From positions 1 to 32,833 of the IMG/VR virus record IMGVR_UViG_3300007554_000447: a stretch of 32,833 bases of DNA; one strand, written 5' to 3'. The position numbers and the translations under genes are program-made. A model generated the notes under the pieces. It was given only the letters and a program-made list of their open reading frames with translations, was not told where the DNA came from and searched no databases. Shown in pieces: positions 8,211 through 17,858 of the stretch. Position 1 is the stretch's first letter. Every line of letters begins with the position of its first letter. The DNA is from a virus.

Positions 8211-8717
8211 ATGAAACAAGATAAAATAGCTGAGGTTCTTAACATGCGATCGCTAGAAGACGCTGACGAGAGAAAACAAGCAATATTAGATGGAGTCAGA
8301 GAGAATGATCCTGAAGTTCTTCCTATTGTTATTGCTGAAGACGAGGAAGTTGATAACTTACCTGTAGAAGGTGTAGTACAACCTCTCGCAGTTGTAGATA
8401 GCCAGGCTGATGAGAATCTAAAAGATATTGAGTTAGCCAAAGAAAATATCGAGAATATTATTAACTTGGGTGATGAGTCAATCAAAGAAATGGTTGAGAT
8501 TGCAAAGCAGTCTGAGTCACCAAGAGCCTTTGAAGTTGTATCCACTTTAATGAAAACACTACTTGACGCTAACAAAGATTATGTTGAAATGTCAACAAAG
8601 AAAAGATATGCTAAAGAAGAAGCAAATCCTTCTAAAACTGAAGTTACTAATAATAATTTAATATTATCTACTGCCGACTTACTTAAAATGATAAATGGTG
8701 AACAAGATAAAACATGA
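8211..8717 (+). CDS. 16: gp16-like terminase small subunit
   Basis: 168 residues (164 in T4). The central part, from LKDIELAKENIENII to EMVEIAKQSESPRAFEVVSTLMKTLLDANKDYVEMSTKKR, is the helical core typical of T4-type small terminases, and the tail NLILSTADLLKMI is conserved in marine T4-like phages. It forms a ring that recognises DNA and regulates the gp17 motor. Its stop overlaps the gp17 start by the ATGA arrangement at 8714. Confidence 0.85.
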   Translation: MKQDKIAEVLNMRSLEDADERKQAILDGVRENDPEVLPIVIAEDEEVDNLPVEGVVQPLAVVDSQADENLKDIELAKENIENIINLGDESIKEMVEIAKQSESPRAFEVVSTLMKTLLDANKDYVEMSTKKRYAKEEANPSKTEVTNNNLILSTADLLKMINGEQDKT

Positions 8718-10321
8718 GTAATGGATATTTAGGAAACTCATATCTCAAGCGATCAGCTGAAGCTATAGAGTATACGCCTGAACAAATAAAAGAATTTATG
8801 AAATGTGCTAAGGATCCCATATACTTTGCAAAAAGTTATATTAAGATTGTGCACGTTGATAGAGGCTTAGTACCATTTGACATGTATGATTATCAAAAAG
8901 AAATTTGCAATAAAATCTTTGCAAATCGACGTGCTTGTGTTTTAACGGCTCGTCAGTCTGGTAAAACAACTACTGCTGTTGCTGTTATATTACATTACAT
9001 ATTGTTTAACGAATTTAAGACTGTTGCTATCCTTGCTAACAAAGGAGATGCTTCTAGAGAAGTTATGGGTAGGCTCAAGTTAGCATATGAAGCGTTACCG
9101 AAATGGCTACAACAAGGTATCGAAGAGTGGAATAAGGGTAATATAGCACTAGAGAATGGTTGTCAAGTATTAGCAGGAACAACATCTTCAAGCGCTATTC
9201 GTGGTAAGTCTGTAAATTTCCTATATCTAGATGAGGTTGCATTCATTGAAGGTTACGATGAGTTTTTCGCTTCTGTATATCCTACTATTTCATCTGGTGA
9301 ATCTACCAAACTATTAATGACCTCCACCCCCAACGGCTTAAATCATTTTTGGAAAACTTGTAAAGGTGCTGAAGAAGGTACTAATGGTTACGAGTTTACT
9401 AAAGTAATGTGGAACGATGTACCAGGTAGAGATGAAAAATGGAGAGCCGAAACGCTCGAAGCTTTAGATCATGACGAACAAAAGTTTAAACAAGAATATT
9501 GTTGTGAATTTTTAGGTAGTTCAGGAACACTCATTGATGGTTCTAAATTAAAAGAATTAGCTTATTCACGGCCAATACAAGAAAGAGAATTCTTAACACA
9601 ATACGAAGCAGCTTTAGAAGATCATACGTATGTAATAACAGTTGACGTATCTCGTGGTAAAGGATTAGATTATAGTACGTTTAATGTAATAGATATAACA
9701 ACTATGCCTTATAAGCAAGTCTGCACTTTTAGAGACAACACTGTCTCACCAGTGGATTTCGCGGCAATTATATATAGAATAGGATTAATGTACAATGAGG
9801 GCGCGGTACTTATCGAAATCAATGATATCGGTGAACAAGTATCAGATGTGCTCTTAATGGACTATGGTTATGAAAATCTGTTGTTTACTGAAAACGCAGG
9901 AAGATCTGGTAAAAGGATTTCAAGCGGGTTTGGTAAAAGAACAGATAATGGAATAAGAACAACAAAAAGTGTTAAAAGTATCGGTTGTTCTATATTAAAA
10001 ATGCTGATTGAACAGAATCAGTTAATTTTACAGGATTATAACACAATACAAGAGTTATCGCGATTTTCTAAACGAGGATCATCATACGAAGCGGAATCTG
10101 GTGCACACGACGATTTGGTAATGAATTTAGTTATCTTTTCGTGGTTAACGGATCAGGCCTTCTTCAAAGATCTTACTGATATTAATACTATGATGCGCTT
10201 AAGGCAAAAAACAGAAGAACAAATCGAACAAGATTTATTACCATTCGGATTTATAGATGATGGTGGTGAAACTATAGAAGACGATGGGTATGGTTTTGCT
10301 AGAGAGTCATGGCAGATATGA
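8714..10321 (+). CDS. 17: gp17-like terminase large subunit
   Basis: 535 residues (610 in T4). ATPase domain: Walker A ARQSGKTT at residues 79-86, Walker B FLYLDE at 169-174, coupling motif LLMTSTPNG at about 201-208. RNase H-fold nuclease domain: VITVDVSRG with Asp311, LIEINDIG with Glu368 and Asp371, and GAHDDLVM with Asp466/467. It cuts the concatemer and pumps DNA into the prohead through the gp20 portal. Coupled to gp16 by a 4-nt overlap. The shorter length reflects a reduced N-terminus compared with T4. Confidence 0.95.
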   Translation: MSNGYLGNSYLKRSAEAIEYTPEQIKEFMKCAKDPIYFAKSYIKIVHVDRGLVPFDMYDYQKEICNKIFANRRACVLTARQSGKTTTAVAVILHYILFNEFKTVAILANKGDASREVMGRLKLAYEALPKWLQQGIEEWNKGNIALENGCQVLAGTTSSSAIRGKSVNFLYLDEVAFIEGYDEFFASVYPTISSGESTKLLMTSTPNGLNHFWKTCKGAEEGTNGYEFTKVMWNDVPGRDEKWRAETLEALDHDEQKFKQEYCCEFLGSSGTLIDGSKLKELAYSRPIQEREFLTQYEAALEDHTYVITVDVSRGKGLDYSTFNVIDITTMPYKQVCTFRDNTVSPVDFAAIIYRIGLMYNEGAVLIEINDIGEQVSDVLLMDYGYENLLFTENAGRSGKRISSGFGKRTDNGIRTTKSVKSIGCSILKMLIEQNQLILQDYNTIQELSRFSKRGSSYEAESGAHDDLVMNLVIFSWLTDQAFFKDLTDINTMMRLRQKTEEQIEQDLLPFGFIDDGGETIEDDGYGFARESWQI

Positions 10322-10346
10322 TAAATGAATACAACCTTTCTGTTTT

Positions 10347-10393
10347 TATAAATAGAACTGTGATAACTAATTTTAGACAAAAAGTTTTAAATA
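10347..10393 (+). promoter_or_regulatory. Two late promoter elements before gp18
   Basis: An exact TATAAATA at 10347-10354 and a TTTAAATA variant at 10386-10393 lie in the 95 nt gap before gp18, which also has a strong AAAGGAG ribosome site. Double late elements fit the high demand for tail sheath protein. Confidence 0.65.
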
Positions 10394-10416
10394 GATAATA
10401 TTAAAGGAGAAATAAT

Positions 10417-12339
10417 ATGGCTTTTTCCGTAAGTCCTTCGGTTATAGTTCGCGAAGTGGACGCATCAGCCGCGGTACCGGCCATCGCTACGCCACCTGCT
10501 GCAATTGCTGGTGTTTTTAGATGGGGTCCGGTAGGTGAAACAGTACTAGTTTCTTCAGAGAATGAATTAGTAAACCGTTTTGGCGAACCAAATAACGATA
10601 ACTATGAGACATTCTTTGTTGCAGCAGACTACCTTTCATACTCAAATGCTCTTTATGTAGCTCGTGTAGATAACGGTGCTGTCACAGCCTCTGCTAGTGA
10701 TATTTCAAGTGCAAATACACAACTACACACTTTTGGTGCATTCGATGCATTATATCCAGGAGATCTGGGTAATTCATTGGAAGTAGCATACGTACAAAAT
10801 ACTGCGTTTGAGAACAATGTAATTGCTGTTGCTGATATAGCAGCGTCAAGATTAACTGGTAATACACAAATCGGTCAAACACTTGCATTTAATGCATCTT
10901 CGATTGTATTTGAAGTACTTCCAAGTGCTGCTCTAGCAGCTGATACCTTTGCAGAAGGTGATATTGTTGAAGTTGGTAACGAATCTGTTGGATATCAAGA
11001 CATTGCTGTAAGCACATTTACAGAGAGAACCTTGACTGCTGCTGGTGATGCCACCGCTAACACTTCACTTATTGCTTCACACGAATACACAATCGGTCTT
11101 GGAACAAACTACAAGCTTGCAGAAGACGATTTAAATAAGTTGAGTTTGGCACGTAAGTGGAAATACCACAATTCATTCGGTAAAGCACCGCAAACTGGTA
11201 ACTATCACGTCTTAGTTAGAGACGAAGATGGAGTTATTACTGGTGAAGCAGGTACTATACTAGAGCTTTATGAAGATGTAGGTACATCTCAATCTGCTGT
11301 ACTACCTGATGGAACAACAAATTACTACAAGCAAGTGATTGAAAACAAATCAAGTTGGGTTAAAGTTGCTAATACAGCACACTTTGAAGGCGTTGCTCAA
11401 TACAGCACATACGAGAGTTTAGCACTTGGTACTTCAGGTACTTCTGAATCAGCTACATCTCTTGGTGCTAAAGCAGCTGGTTACGACTTGTTTAAATCGT
11501 CAAATGAAATTGATGTTTCATTCATTCTTCAAGGTAAAGGTGACAACTCAGGTAATCTTGCTAACTATATCATTTCTAATATCTCAGATTATAGAAAAGA
11601 TTGTGTTGCATTCCTATCACCTTCTAAAGAAGCAGTAGTAGACGAAAATAAAACAAACGCAAAACTTACTAAAACGATTGCATATAGAAATGCCCTTCAG
11701 AATAGCTCATACTGGTTTATGGATTCTGGATATAAGTACAGATACGATAAGTATAATGATTTTTATCGTTGGGTACCACTTAATGGTGATACTGCTGGTC
11801 TGGCTTCAAGAGTTGAACCTTTTGAATCTCCTGCTGGTTTCCGTAAGGGTGTAATCAAGAATGTTGTTAAACTTGCGTTTAATCCTAATAAAGCTCATAG
11901 AGATCAACTCTACAGCAAAGATATTAACCCAGTAATGAGTCAAGTAGGTCAAGGAATTGTACTATTTGGTGATAAAACAGGACTTGGTTTAACTTCAGCA
12001 TTTGACAGATTAAATGTACGAAGACTGTTTATCTCGGTTGAAAAGGCGATTGCTAATGCAGCTCAAACATTCTTGTTTGAATTAAACGACGAATTTTCTC
12101 AAACACAGTTTAAGAATATCGTTGAACCTTTCCTAAGAGAAATTCAAGGACGAAGAGGTATAATTGACTTTAGAGTTATTGCTGACGCTACTGTTAATAC
12201 TCCTGCGGTAATTGATCAAGGTAAATTTAAAGCTAATATCTTTATTAAACCGGCCCGTTCAATTAACGTTATTGAATTAACCTTTGTGGCAACACGAAGT
12301 GGGATTGAGTTTGAAGAAATTGTCGGCTCAATCGGTTAA
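10417..12339 (+). CDS. 18: gp18-like tail sheath protein
   Basis: 640 residues (659 in T4). The N-terminus (FSVSPSVIVREVDASA, then PAIATPPAAIAGVFRWGPVGE) and C-terminus (RLNVRRLFISVEKAIANAAQTFLFELND, FIKPARSINVIELTFVATRSG) are the conserved handshake and core regions of contractile sheath subunits. About 138 copies would surround the tube in a T4-sized tail and contract at infection. Preceded by late elements and AAAGGAG. Confidence 0.95.
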   Translation: MAFSVSPSVIVREVDASAAVPAIATPPAAIAGVFRWGPVGETVLVSSENELVNRFGEPNNDNYETFFVAADYLSYSNALYVARVDNGAVTASASDISSANTQLHTFGAFDALYPGDLGNSLEVAYVQNTAFENNVIAVADIAASRLTGNTQIGQTLAFNASSIVFEVLPSAALAADTFAEGDIVEVGNESVGYQDIAVSTFTERTLTAAGDATANTSLIASHEYTIGLGTNYKLAEDDLNKLSLARKWKYHNSFGKAPQTGNYHVLVRDEDGVITGEAGTILELYEDVGTSQSAVLPDGTTNYYKQVIENKSSWVKVANTAHFEGVAQYSTYESLALGTSGTSESATSLGAKAAGYDLFKSSNEIDVSFILQGKGDNSGNLANYIISNISDYRKDCVAFLSPSKEAVVDENKTNAKLTKTIAYRNALQNSSYWFMDSGYKYRYDKYNDFYRWVPLNGDTAGLASRVEPFESPAGFRKGVIKNVVKLAFNPNKAHRDQLYSKDINPVMSQVGQGIVLFGDKTGLGLTSAFDRLNVRRLFISVEKAIANAAQTFLFELNDEFSQTQFKNIVEPFLREIQGRRGIIDFRVIADATVNTPAVIDQGKFKANIFIKPARSINVIELTFVATRSGIEFEEIVGSIG

Positions 12340-12345
12340 TAAATA
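12338..12345 (+). promoter_or_regulatory. Possible late promoter before gp19
   Basis: AATAAATA, one mismatch to TATAAATA, overlaps the gp18 stop and lies 21 nt before the gp19 ATG, which has an AAAAGGAG ribosome site. A variant element, so weaker support. Confidence 0.35.
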
Positions 12346-12366
12346 ATATAAAAGGAGAATACGAAC

Positions 12367-12900
12367 ATGGCATTTAACATTAACGAATTTAAGTCACAGC
12401 TTACTGGTGGCGGTGCCCGTCCTAGTCTGTTCCAAGTTCAAATTCTTAACCCTGTTGCTCCTGAAGCAGACTTTAAAGTTCCATTCATGGTACGAGCTGC
12501 TGGTTTACCAGCCTCTACCGTGGGTTCTTTTAATGCTAACTACTTCGGAAGACAGATTAAGTACGCAGGTGATAGAACATTTGCAGATTGGACAGTAACT
12601 TGTATTAATGACGAAGATTTCGTAGTTAGAAATGGTATGGAAGCGTGGATGAATGCTATCAATACACACGATAGCAACCTACGTGCTTTACCACAAGATT
12701 ACAAATCAAACGGAATTATAACACAGTACAGTAAAGATGGTGACGCAATTAGAACTTACGTCTTTGAAGGAATGTATCCAACCCAAGTAGACCAGATTAC
12801 TATGGACTGGGGCACAACTGATCAGATCGAAGAATTTACGGTCAACTTCAGTTATGACTTCTGGCGAGTAGAGGGCGCTACTGGAATTCCTACAACCTAA
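12367..12900 (+). CDS. 19: gp19-like tail tube protein
   Basis: 177 residues (163 in T4). MAFNINEFKSQLTGGGARPSLF, VRAAGLPASTVGSF, NYFGRQIKYAGDRTFADWTVTCINDEDF and FEGMYPTQVDQITMDW are the hallmark segments of T4-type tube proteins. Subunits stack as hexamers inside the gp18 sheath to form the DNA channel. Lies 27 nt after gp18, the usual order. Confidence 0.95.
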   Translation: MAFNINEFKSQLTGGGARPSLFQVQILNPVAPEADFKVPFMVRAAGLPASTVGSFNANYFGRQIKYAGDRTFADWTVTCINDEDFVVRNGMEAWMNAINTHDSNLRALPQDYKSNGIITQYSKDGDAIRTYVFEGMYPTQVDQITMDWGTTDQIEEFTVNFSYDFWRVEGATGIPTT

Positions 12901-12915
12901 ATTAGGTAATATAAT

Positions 12916-14448
12916 ATGAAATTATTTGGCTTTGAAATATCGAGGCCACAGGACGAGAGTAACAAAGATGTTGCATCGTTCGTGGCCCCACAAAATGATG
13001 ATGGTGCAATTACCGTTAGTGGTAATTCACTTGGTGGTTTTTATAGTACTATACTTGATATGGAAGGTGCAGCTAAGTCTGAATCTGAACTTATCACAAA
13101 GTATAGAAATATGGCCATGCAACCTGAAATTGCACAGGCAATTGACGACGTAGTTAACGAAGCTATATCTGTTGATGTAGATGAAAGCGTTGTTAAGGTT
13201 ACTTTAGGTGAGGCTGATTTACCTGATAAAGTAAAAGAGCGAATTGTAGAAGAATTTGACAACGTATTGGCTATGATGGACATAGCTAATAACGGTTATG
13301 ATATGTTTCAGAAGTTCTATGTTGATGGTAGATTAAACTATCACATAGTAATTAATCCTAAGGATTTAAAAAAGGGTATCATAGAATTAAGATACTGTGA
13401 TCCTAGAAAACTGAAACTAATTCGTGAAGTAGACAAAAAGAGTAAGGATCCTCATAGTGGAGTCCCTACTAAAAAGATTAAGAATGAGTATTATATGTAC
13501 TCAGAAAGTGGGTTTGGTTCTAATAAGTCTGGCGGAGACGGATCTACATCAGGCTTTAAGATTACTAAGGATAGTATAGCTAGAGTAACATCTGGCATGA
13601 TGAATGAAAATAATAGTTTAGTATTATCTCATTTACATCCTGCGATCAAGCCATTAAACCAACTACGTATGTTAGAAGATGCTACTGTTATTTACACATT
13701 AACAAGAGCACCTGAAAGAAGAATTTTTTATATTGATGTCGGTAACTTACCGAAGGCGAAAGCAGAACAGTATCTTAGAGATATGATGACTCGCCATAAG
13801 AATAAGTTACAATATAATTCGTCAACTGGTGAGATTAATGATTCTCGCAAGATGATGACAATGACTGAAGATTTTTGGTTCCCACGAAGAGGTGGTGAAC
13901 GAACAACTGAAGTTGATACACTTGCAGGAGGCTCAGCCGCCGGTTTAAGTGATGATACAAACATGTTGTACTTCCAACGTAAATTATACAAAGCGTTGAA
14001 AGTACCTTTAACACGTTTAGAGCCAGAGAGTCAAGCGACCTTTGGTAGAGCTTCAGAAATTACACGTGATGAACTTAAGTTTGGTAAGTTTATCAAAAGA
14101 ATTAGATCACGTTTTTCTTGGTTATTTACTACTATCCTAGAAAAACAGTTAGTTTTAAAAGGTGTTTTGACACCTGAAGAATTTGATGCTATACGTAATG
14201 ATATTCGATACGAATTTGCTAGAGATAATTATTACGATGAGCTGAAGCAATCTGAAATACTACGTGAGCGTATGACTACACTCAGAGATATTGAAGATAA
14301 TATTGGAAAGTATTATTCTAGAGAATGGGTTATTAGAAACATTCTTCAGATGACAGAAGAAGAATTTATAGAAATGACTGATCAGATGGAAAAGGAAAAG
14401 GCTGAAGCTCCTTCTGATGATGAAGGAGAAGATGATACTTCTTTCTAG
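12916..14448 (+). CDS. 20: gp20-like portal vertex protein
   Basis: 510 residues (524 in T4). Diagnostic blocks: MAMQPEIAQAIDDVVNEAIS, DGRLNYHIVINPKDLKKGI, APERRIFYIDVGNLPKAKAE, MTEDFWFPRRGGERTTEVDTL and LTRLEPESQATFGRASEITRDELKF. Twelve copies form the portal through which gp17 packages DNA, and it nucleates prohead assembly with the core proteins. The C-terminus is an acidic tail (DDEGEDDTSF). This is the widely used cyanophage marker gene. Confidence 0.95.
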   Translation: MKLFGFEISRPQDESNKDVASFVAPQNDDGAITVSGNSLGGFYSTILDMEGAAKSESELITKYRNMAMQPEIAQAIDDVVNEAISVDVDESVVKVTLGEADLPDKVKERIVEEFDNVLAMMDIANNGYDMFQKFYVDGRLNYHIVINPKDLKKGIIELRYCDPRKLKLIREVDKKSKDPHSGVPTKKIKNEYYMYSESGFGSNKSGGDGSTSGFKITKDSIARVTSGMMNENNSLVLSHLHPAIKPLNQLRMLEDATVIYTLTRAPERRIFYIDVGNLPKAKAEQYLRDMMTRHKNKLQYNSSTGEINDSRKMMTMTEDFWFPRRGGERTTEVDTLAGGSAAGLSDDTNMLYFQRKLYKALKVPLTRLEPESQATFGRASEITRDELKFGKFIKRIRSRFSWLFTTILEKQLVLKGVLTPEEFDAIRNDIRYEFARDNYYDELKQSEILRERMTTLRDIEDNIGKYYSREWVIRNILQMTEEEFIEMTDQMEKEKAEAPSDDEGEDDTSF

Positions 14449-14466
14449 AGACGAATTTAAATTGAT

Positions 14467-14495
14467 AATAAATATAGATTAGATAAGATTAAATA
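14467..14495 (+). promoter_or_regulatory. Late-type elements between gp20 and the core protein gene
   Basis: AATAAATA (14467-14474) and ATTAAATA (14488-14495), both one mismatch from TATAAATA, sit in the 57 nt gap before the ATG at 14506. One or both could serve the prohead core genes. Confidence 0.35.
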
Positions 14496-14505
14496 GGGAC
14501 TAAAT

Positions 14506-15780
14506 ATGAAAAACTTTAAAGACCTGCTTTCAGAGGTGGCGCAACCAAAATCGCCAGAAGAGAAAGCATTTAAAGATCAGCATAAGATTGAGTTGATAAA
14601 ACACCCGGTCGCGCCTGACCATGTTCATACTGGAGAAATTCCAGGTGTAACAAAGAAGAAAAGGCCTGCTGACCAAGAAGGTGACGACAACTACGATCAA
14701 GCATACGACAAGGCACAGAAAAAGAAAGTTTTTAAAATGCCTCGTAATATAGACGAATCTGAAGAGTCAGGAATCGAACGTTTCTCTGATAGAGAAGTTA
14801 AGATGGCAATCGGTATTGCTTCTGATAAGAGATACGCTGGTGGTAATTATTCAGGTGCTGTTGAAGCGATCAACAAACTTGCAAAAGGTTTATCTAGACA
14901 CCCTCAAGTTGCAGCAGTGCTTAAGCGTCAAAACGAAAGCAATTCAATTTCATTTAAAAGTTTAATGAGTAAAGTATCTCATTCAGAAGATCTTCTGGAA
15001 AGTCCCCAAGAAGAAGTCTCAATGATGATGAAGCAACTCAACTTTATATGTTACGCTTCTGAAGAAATCCAAGAGTATTTAGAAATTGACGGTTTGGATC
15101 CAGAAGAATGGTGGCAGTCAAAATTAGCACAAGTATTCAGTCAAGTAAAATCCCTATACGCTTATGCTAAAGGAAACGAAATCACAAACAAAGCAATCGA
15201 CTTAGACAAAGACGACGACGATGTTGAAGGCGATGATGATGCAGTAGATGTTGAATTAGAAGCTGGATATATCAACTCAGGAATGTACGAAGAAGTTGAA
15301 GGCTTAAACCAAATAACAGAAAAGTTTGACTTAAGCGAATCTAAGATTGATGTAGATTTTATTGGTAGCGATAGTCAAAAAGCTTCTCAAGAAAAAAGAT
15401 TCAATGTTAAAATCTCAATGCACGGTGATGGACAAGCATTTGTAAGTGGCGAACCAAAAGACGTTTGGAAATTTGCTGTAAGTCACTACGGTGATGAAGA
15501 CGATGCTGCTGATGTACATAAATCATTAGCTAAATCAGTTGGTGTTGTAAAAGAATCTTTAGAAAAAAAAAGTTTCTTAGACGAAGCCAATTTCAAGCCG
15601 GGTAATTTAAGACTTAAGAATGGTCAATCTATTAAGTTAGATTTTAAAGATGTTAAGGCTCTTAACGCGATGATGAAAGGATTAAATCCTAAAAATCGTA
15701 AAGAGATGGAAACTAGCATGATGAAAGATCAAAAAGGATTTGGCGAAATCTTAAAATTCGCTACTCAGGCAGGAGTTTAA
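14506..15780 (+). CDS. Probable prohead core / internal head protein (unnamed)
   Basis: 424 residues, highly charged with lysine-rich and DDDD-type acidic stretches. It occupies the gp67/gp68 position of T4, between portal and protease. Near the N-terminus LLSEVAQP (residues 7-14) offers an L-x-E site of the kind cut by the gp21 protease, and NIDESEE and DLLESPQEE offer more, as expected of an internal core protein. A conserved-looking block, MKQLNFICYASEEIQEYL with DPEEWWQSKLAQVFSQVKSL (about residues 176-213), resembles proteins at this place in other marine T4-like phages as I recall. A second region (about 284-345) looks like a small alpha-beta domain. Function is inferred from position and processing sites. 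Confidence 0.6.
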   Translation: MKNFKDLLSEVAQPKSPEEKAFKDQHKIELIKHPVAPDHVHTGEIPGVTKKKRPADQEGDDNYDQAYDKAQKKKVFKMPRNIDESEESGIERFSDREVKMAIGIASDKRYAGGNYSGAVEAINKLAKGLSRHPQVAAVLKRQNESNSISFKSLMSKVSHSEDLLESPQEEVSMMMKQLNFICYASEEIQEYLEIDGLDPEEWWQSKLAQVFSQVKSLYAYAKGNEITNKAIDLDKDDDDVEGDDDAVDVELEAGYINSGMYEEVEGLNQITEKFDLSESKIDVDFIGSDSQKASQEKRFNVKISMHGDGQAFVSGEPKDVWKFAVSHYGDEDDAADVHKSLAKSVGVVKESLEKKSFLDEANFKPGNLRLKNGQSIKLDFKDVKALNAMMKGLNPKNRKEMETSMMKDQKGFGEILKFATQAGV

Positions 15781-15785
15781 AGAGA

Positions 15786-16025
15786 ATGGCTTGGGTTGAC
15801 GTACTAGGATCAGAAGACGCAGCCAATGTTTGTGTTTGGGAATATGAAAACACAGCTATAGCTTCAGATACTTATTCAGATGCTAATGGTACCACAGCAA
15901 ATGGAGTTAGAACATTTACTCCAACTGGTGGTAATGCTCAATACACATATGTTAAGTGTAGAAAAAAGGGGCAGACTACAGAGCGTGGTGAACTGAATAA
16001 GAATTACTATGATGCTAGAATATAA
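15786..16025 (+). CDS. Small hypothetical protein in the gp68 position
   Basis: 79 residues, starting MAWVDVLGSEDAANVCVWEY and containing a central T/G-rich region with FTPTGGNAQYTYVKCRKKG. Five nt after the core protein gene with an AGAG ribosome site, so co-translated. No family recognised; the context suggests a small head or core component. Confidence 0.55.
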   Translation: MAWVDVLGSEDAANVCVWEYENTAIASDTYSDANGTTANGVRTFTPTGGNAQYTYVKCRKKGQTTERGELNKNYYDARI

Positions 16026-16032
16026 CGAAAGT

Positions 16033-16040
16033 TATAAATA
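16033..16040 (+). promoter_or_regulatory. Late promoter before gp21
   Basis: Exact TATAAATA 30 nt upstream of the gp21 ATG, leaving a leader of about 20-25 nt with an AAGGTG ribosome site. A good T4-type late promoter. Confidence 0.7.
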
Positions 16041-16070
16041 AAATAAAGAAATTTTAATTAAGGTGATAAT

Positions 16071-16754
16071 ATGCAACTTATTACAGAACTAAATGAGAAC
16101 CTTGAAGTAATTACTGAAGCTAAAGAGGACGGAACTAAGTCCCACTTTATCGAAGGTATCTTCATGCAAGGCGATCTAAAAAATAGAAACGGACGTACTT
16201 ATCCGAGTGATACTCTTGAGAAAGAGATGGCGCGCTATGACAAAGAATTTATTCAACCAAAGCGAGCGCTTGGAGAACTGGGACACCCAGACGGACCAAC
16301 TATTAACGGTGACAGAGTATCACACCTAATTACTTCAATGAGACGTGAAGGTAATGACTTTTACGGTAAAGCAAAAATCTTATCCACTCCAATGGGTGAG
16401 ATTGTTAAATCTTTACTTGACGAAGGTGTTAAAATCGGAGTTTCAACCAGAGGATTGGGTTCAGTTAAGCAGTTATCAGATGGTGTTATGGAAGTTCAAA
16501 AAGACTTTCATCTTGCTACTGTAGACATTGTAACTGATCCTTCAGCTCCTAATGCATTTGTAAATGGCATTATGGAGAATAGAGAGTATTATTACGATAT
16601 TGCTTCTTCATCTTGGAGGCCTCAAGCAGTAGCTGAAGCTATCGAAGAAATAGTTGAAGAAGTTGAGAGAAAAGTTAATCGTGTAGTGCGAACAATTGAC
16701 GAAGCAACGGCCGCAAGGATGTTTCAATCATTCGTTCGTTCTTTAAGAGATTAA
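16071..16754 (+). CDS. 21: gp21-like prohead core protease
   Basis: 227 residues (212 in T4). EGIFMQGDLKNRNGRTYP, the catalytic histidine region RALGELGHPD and the catalytic serine region KIGVSTRGLGSV identify the T4 prohead protease family; LATVDIVTDPSAP supplies the third acidic position. It cleaves scaffold, core and capsid proteins at L/I-x-E sites after shell assembly. The order portal-core-protease-scaffold-capsid is intact. Confidence 0.95.
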   Translation: MQLITELNENLEVITEAKEDGTKSHFIEGIFMQGDLKNRNGRTYPSDTLEKEMARYDKEFIQPKRALGELGHPDGPTINGDRVSHLITSMRREGNDFYGKAKILSTPMGEIVKSLLDEGVKIGVSTRGLGSVKQLSDGVMEVQKDFHLATVDIVTDPSAPNAFVNGIMENREYYYDIASSSWRPQAVAEAIEEIVEEVERKVNRVVRTIDEATAARMFQSFVRSLRD

Positions 16755-16760
16755 ACAATT

Positions 16761-16811
16761 AATAAATAATTTGTTAAGAAACAATTTACAATAAGTTTAA
16801 GAATTTAAATA
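16761..16811 (+). promoter_or_regulatory. Late-type elements before gp22
   Basis: AATAAATA at 16761-16768 and TTTAAATA at 16804-16811, each one mismatch from the late consensus, in the 78 nt gap before gp22. The second lies 21 nt before the ATG and has the same arrangement (element, ATTAAAGGAG, ATG) as the gp18 gene. Confidence 0.5.
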
Positions 16812-16832
16812 GATATTAAAGGAGAAATAATT

Positions 16833-17795
16833 ATGGCAGACGACAAAACTAAATTCGTTGCTGACGACGGTTACTCAGAAGTACCTCAGCCTGTAAAGCC
16901 TGAAGGTGGAGAAATTGTCAAGAAGAAAAAAGGCGAAGTCGAAGTCAAGAAATCAGATGTAAAGACTCCTGGCCAAGAAAAAGCCGGTGAGAAAGTACCA
17001 ACTGCAGAAGAAGTAGAAACTACTGACGAAGTTGTTGAAGAAGTTGTACAGATTGAAAATTCAATCGAATCAATCTTTGAAGGTACTGATCTTTCAGAAG
17101 ATTTTAAAGCAAATATTAAACTAGTATTCGAAGCAGCTGTTAATGAGCAAGTTGCATCAAAGACAGACTCTTTGAAAGAAGATCTAGAAAGTAAACTCGA
17201 AAGTGAACTAAGTGAAGCTATCGATAACCGTATGAAAGATGTTGTTGAAAATGTAGACAAATATCTAGACTACGTTGTTGGTGAGTGGATGGAAGAGAAT
17301 AAAATCGCTGTAGAAGCCGGTATCAAAGTTGAAATGGCAGAATCTCTACTAGACGGTCTTAAAGGTCTTTTCACAGAGCACAACATTGAAGTATCAGAAG
17401 AGACTTTCGATGTAGTTGAGAGTTTAGAGAAACAAGTTTCAGACCTTGAAGAAGGTACTAACACTGTAGTCAATGAAAATATTGAACTTAAAGGTGTTAT
17501 CTCTTCTATGAAGGCTGAAAAAGTATTTGAAGGTATGATCAGCGGTTTATCTGAAAATCAGGTAGAACGTTTTAAAGTACTTTCTGAAAAGCTTGACGTT
17601 GAAGATGCAGATGCTTACGCAGAAAATCTTTCAGTAATCAAGGAATCCTTCTTTAGCGAGGGCAAAATTGCCACCCCTAAAGTAGAGGATGTCGAAGAAG
17701 ACGAAATTATTCTAGAAGAACAGGAAGTAAAAAAACCAACTTCTGATTACACTTCTATAAATGCTCTAGTTGAAGCTTTCAACACTAAGAAGTAA
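16833..17795 (+). CDS. 22: gp22-like prohead scaffold protein
   Basis: 320 residues (269 in T4), very rich in E, K, D and V with long predicted helices and coiled coil across about residues 60-260. The N-terminal 65 residues are a K/E-rich disordered stretch (GGEIVKKKKGEVEVKKSD). KVFEGMISGLSENQVERFKVLSE and the C-terminal YTSINALVEAFNTKK are typical of marine T4-like scaffolds. It forms the prohead core and is degraded by gp21. Strong AAAGGAG ribosome site; directly before the capsid gene. Confidence 0.85.
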   Translation: MADDKTKFVADDGYSEVPQPVKPEGGEIVKKKKGEVEVKKSDVKTPGQEKAGEKVPTAEEVETTDEVVEEVVQIENSIESIFEGTDLSEDFKANIKLVFEAAVNEQVASKTDSLKEDLESKLESELSEAIDNRMKDVVENVDKYLDYVVGEWMEENKIAVEAGIKVEMAESLLDGLKGLFTEHNIEVSEETFDVVESLEKQVSDLEEGTNTVVNENIELKGVISSMKAEKVFEGMISGLSENQVERFKVLSEKLDVEDADAYAENLSVIKESFFSEGKIATPKVEDVEEDEIILEEQEVKKPTSDYTSINALVEAFNTKK

Positions 17796-17858
17796 AGAAT
17801 AATTAAAATTGGTTTGTTTAAAAAACTTAATTTAATTTAATACAAAAGGAGATAGAAA

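Noticed and set aside
8198-8575. - strand frame of 125 codons over gp16
   Set aside because: Serine-rich translation typical of the antisense of an acidic gene; gp16 is well supported.
16886-17260. - strand frame of 124 codons over gp22
   Set aside because: Ser/Thr/Phe-rich shadow of the E/K-rich scaffold gene.
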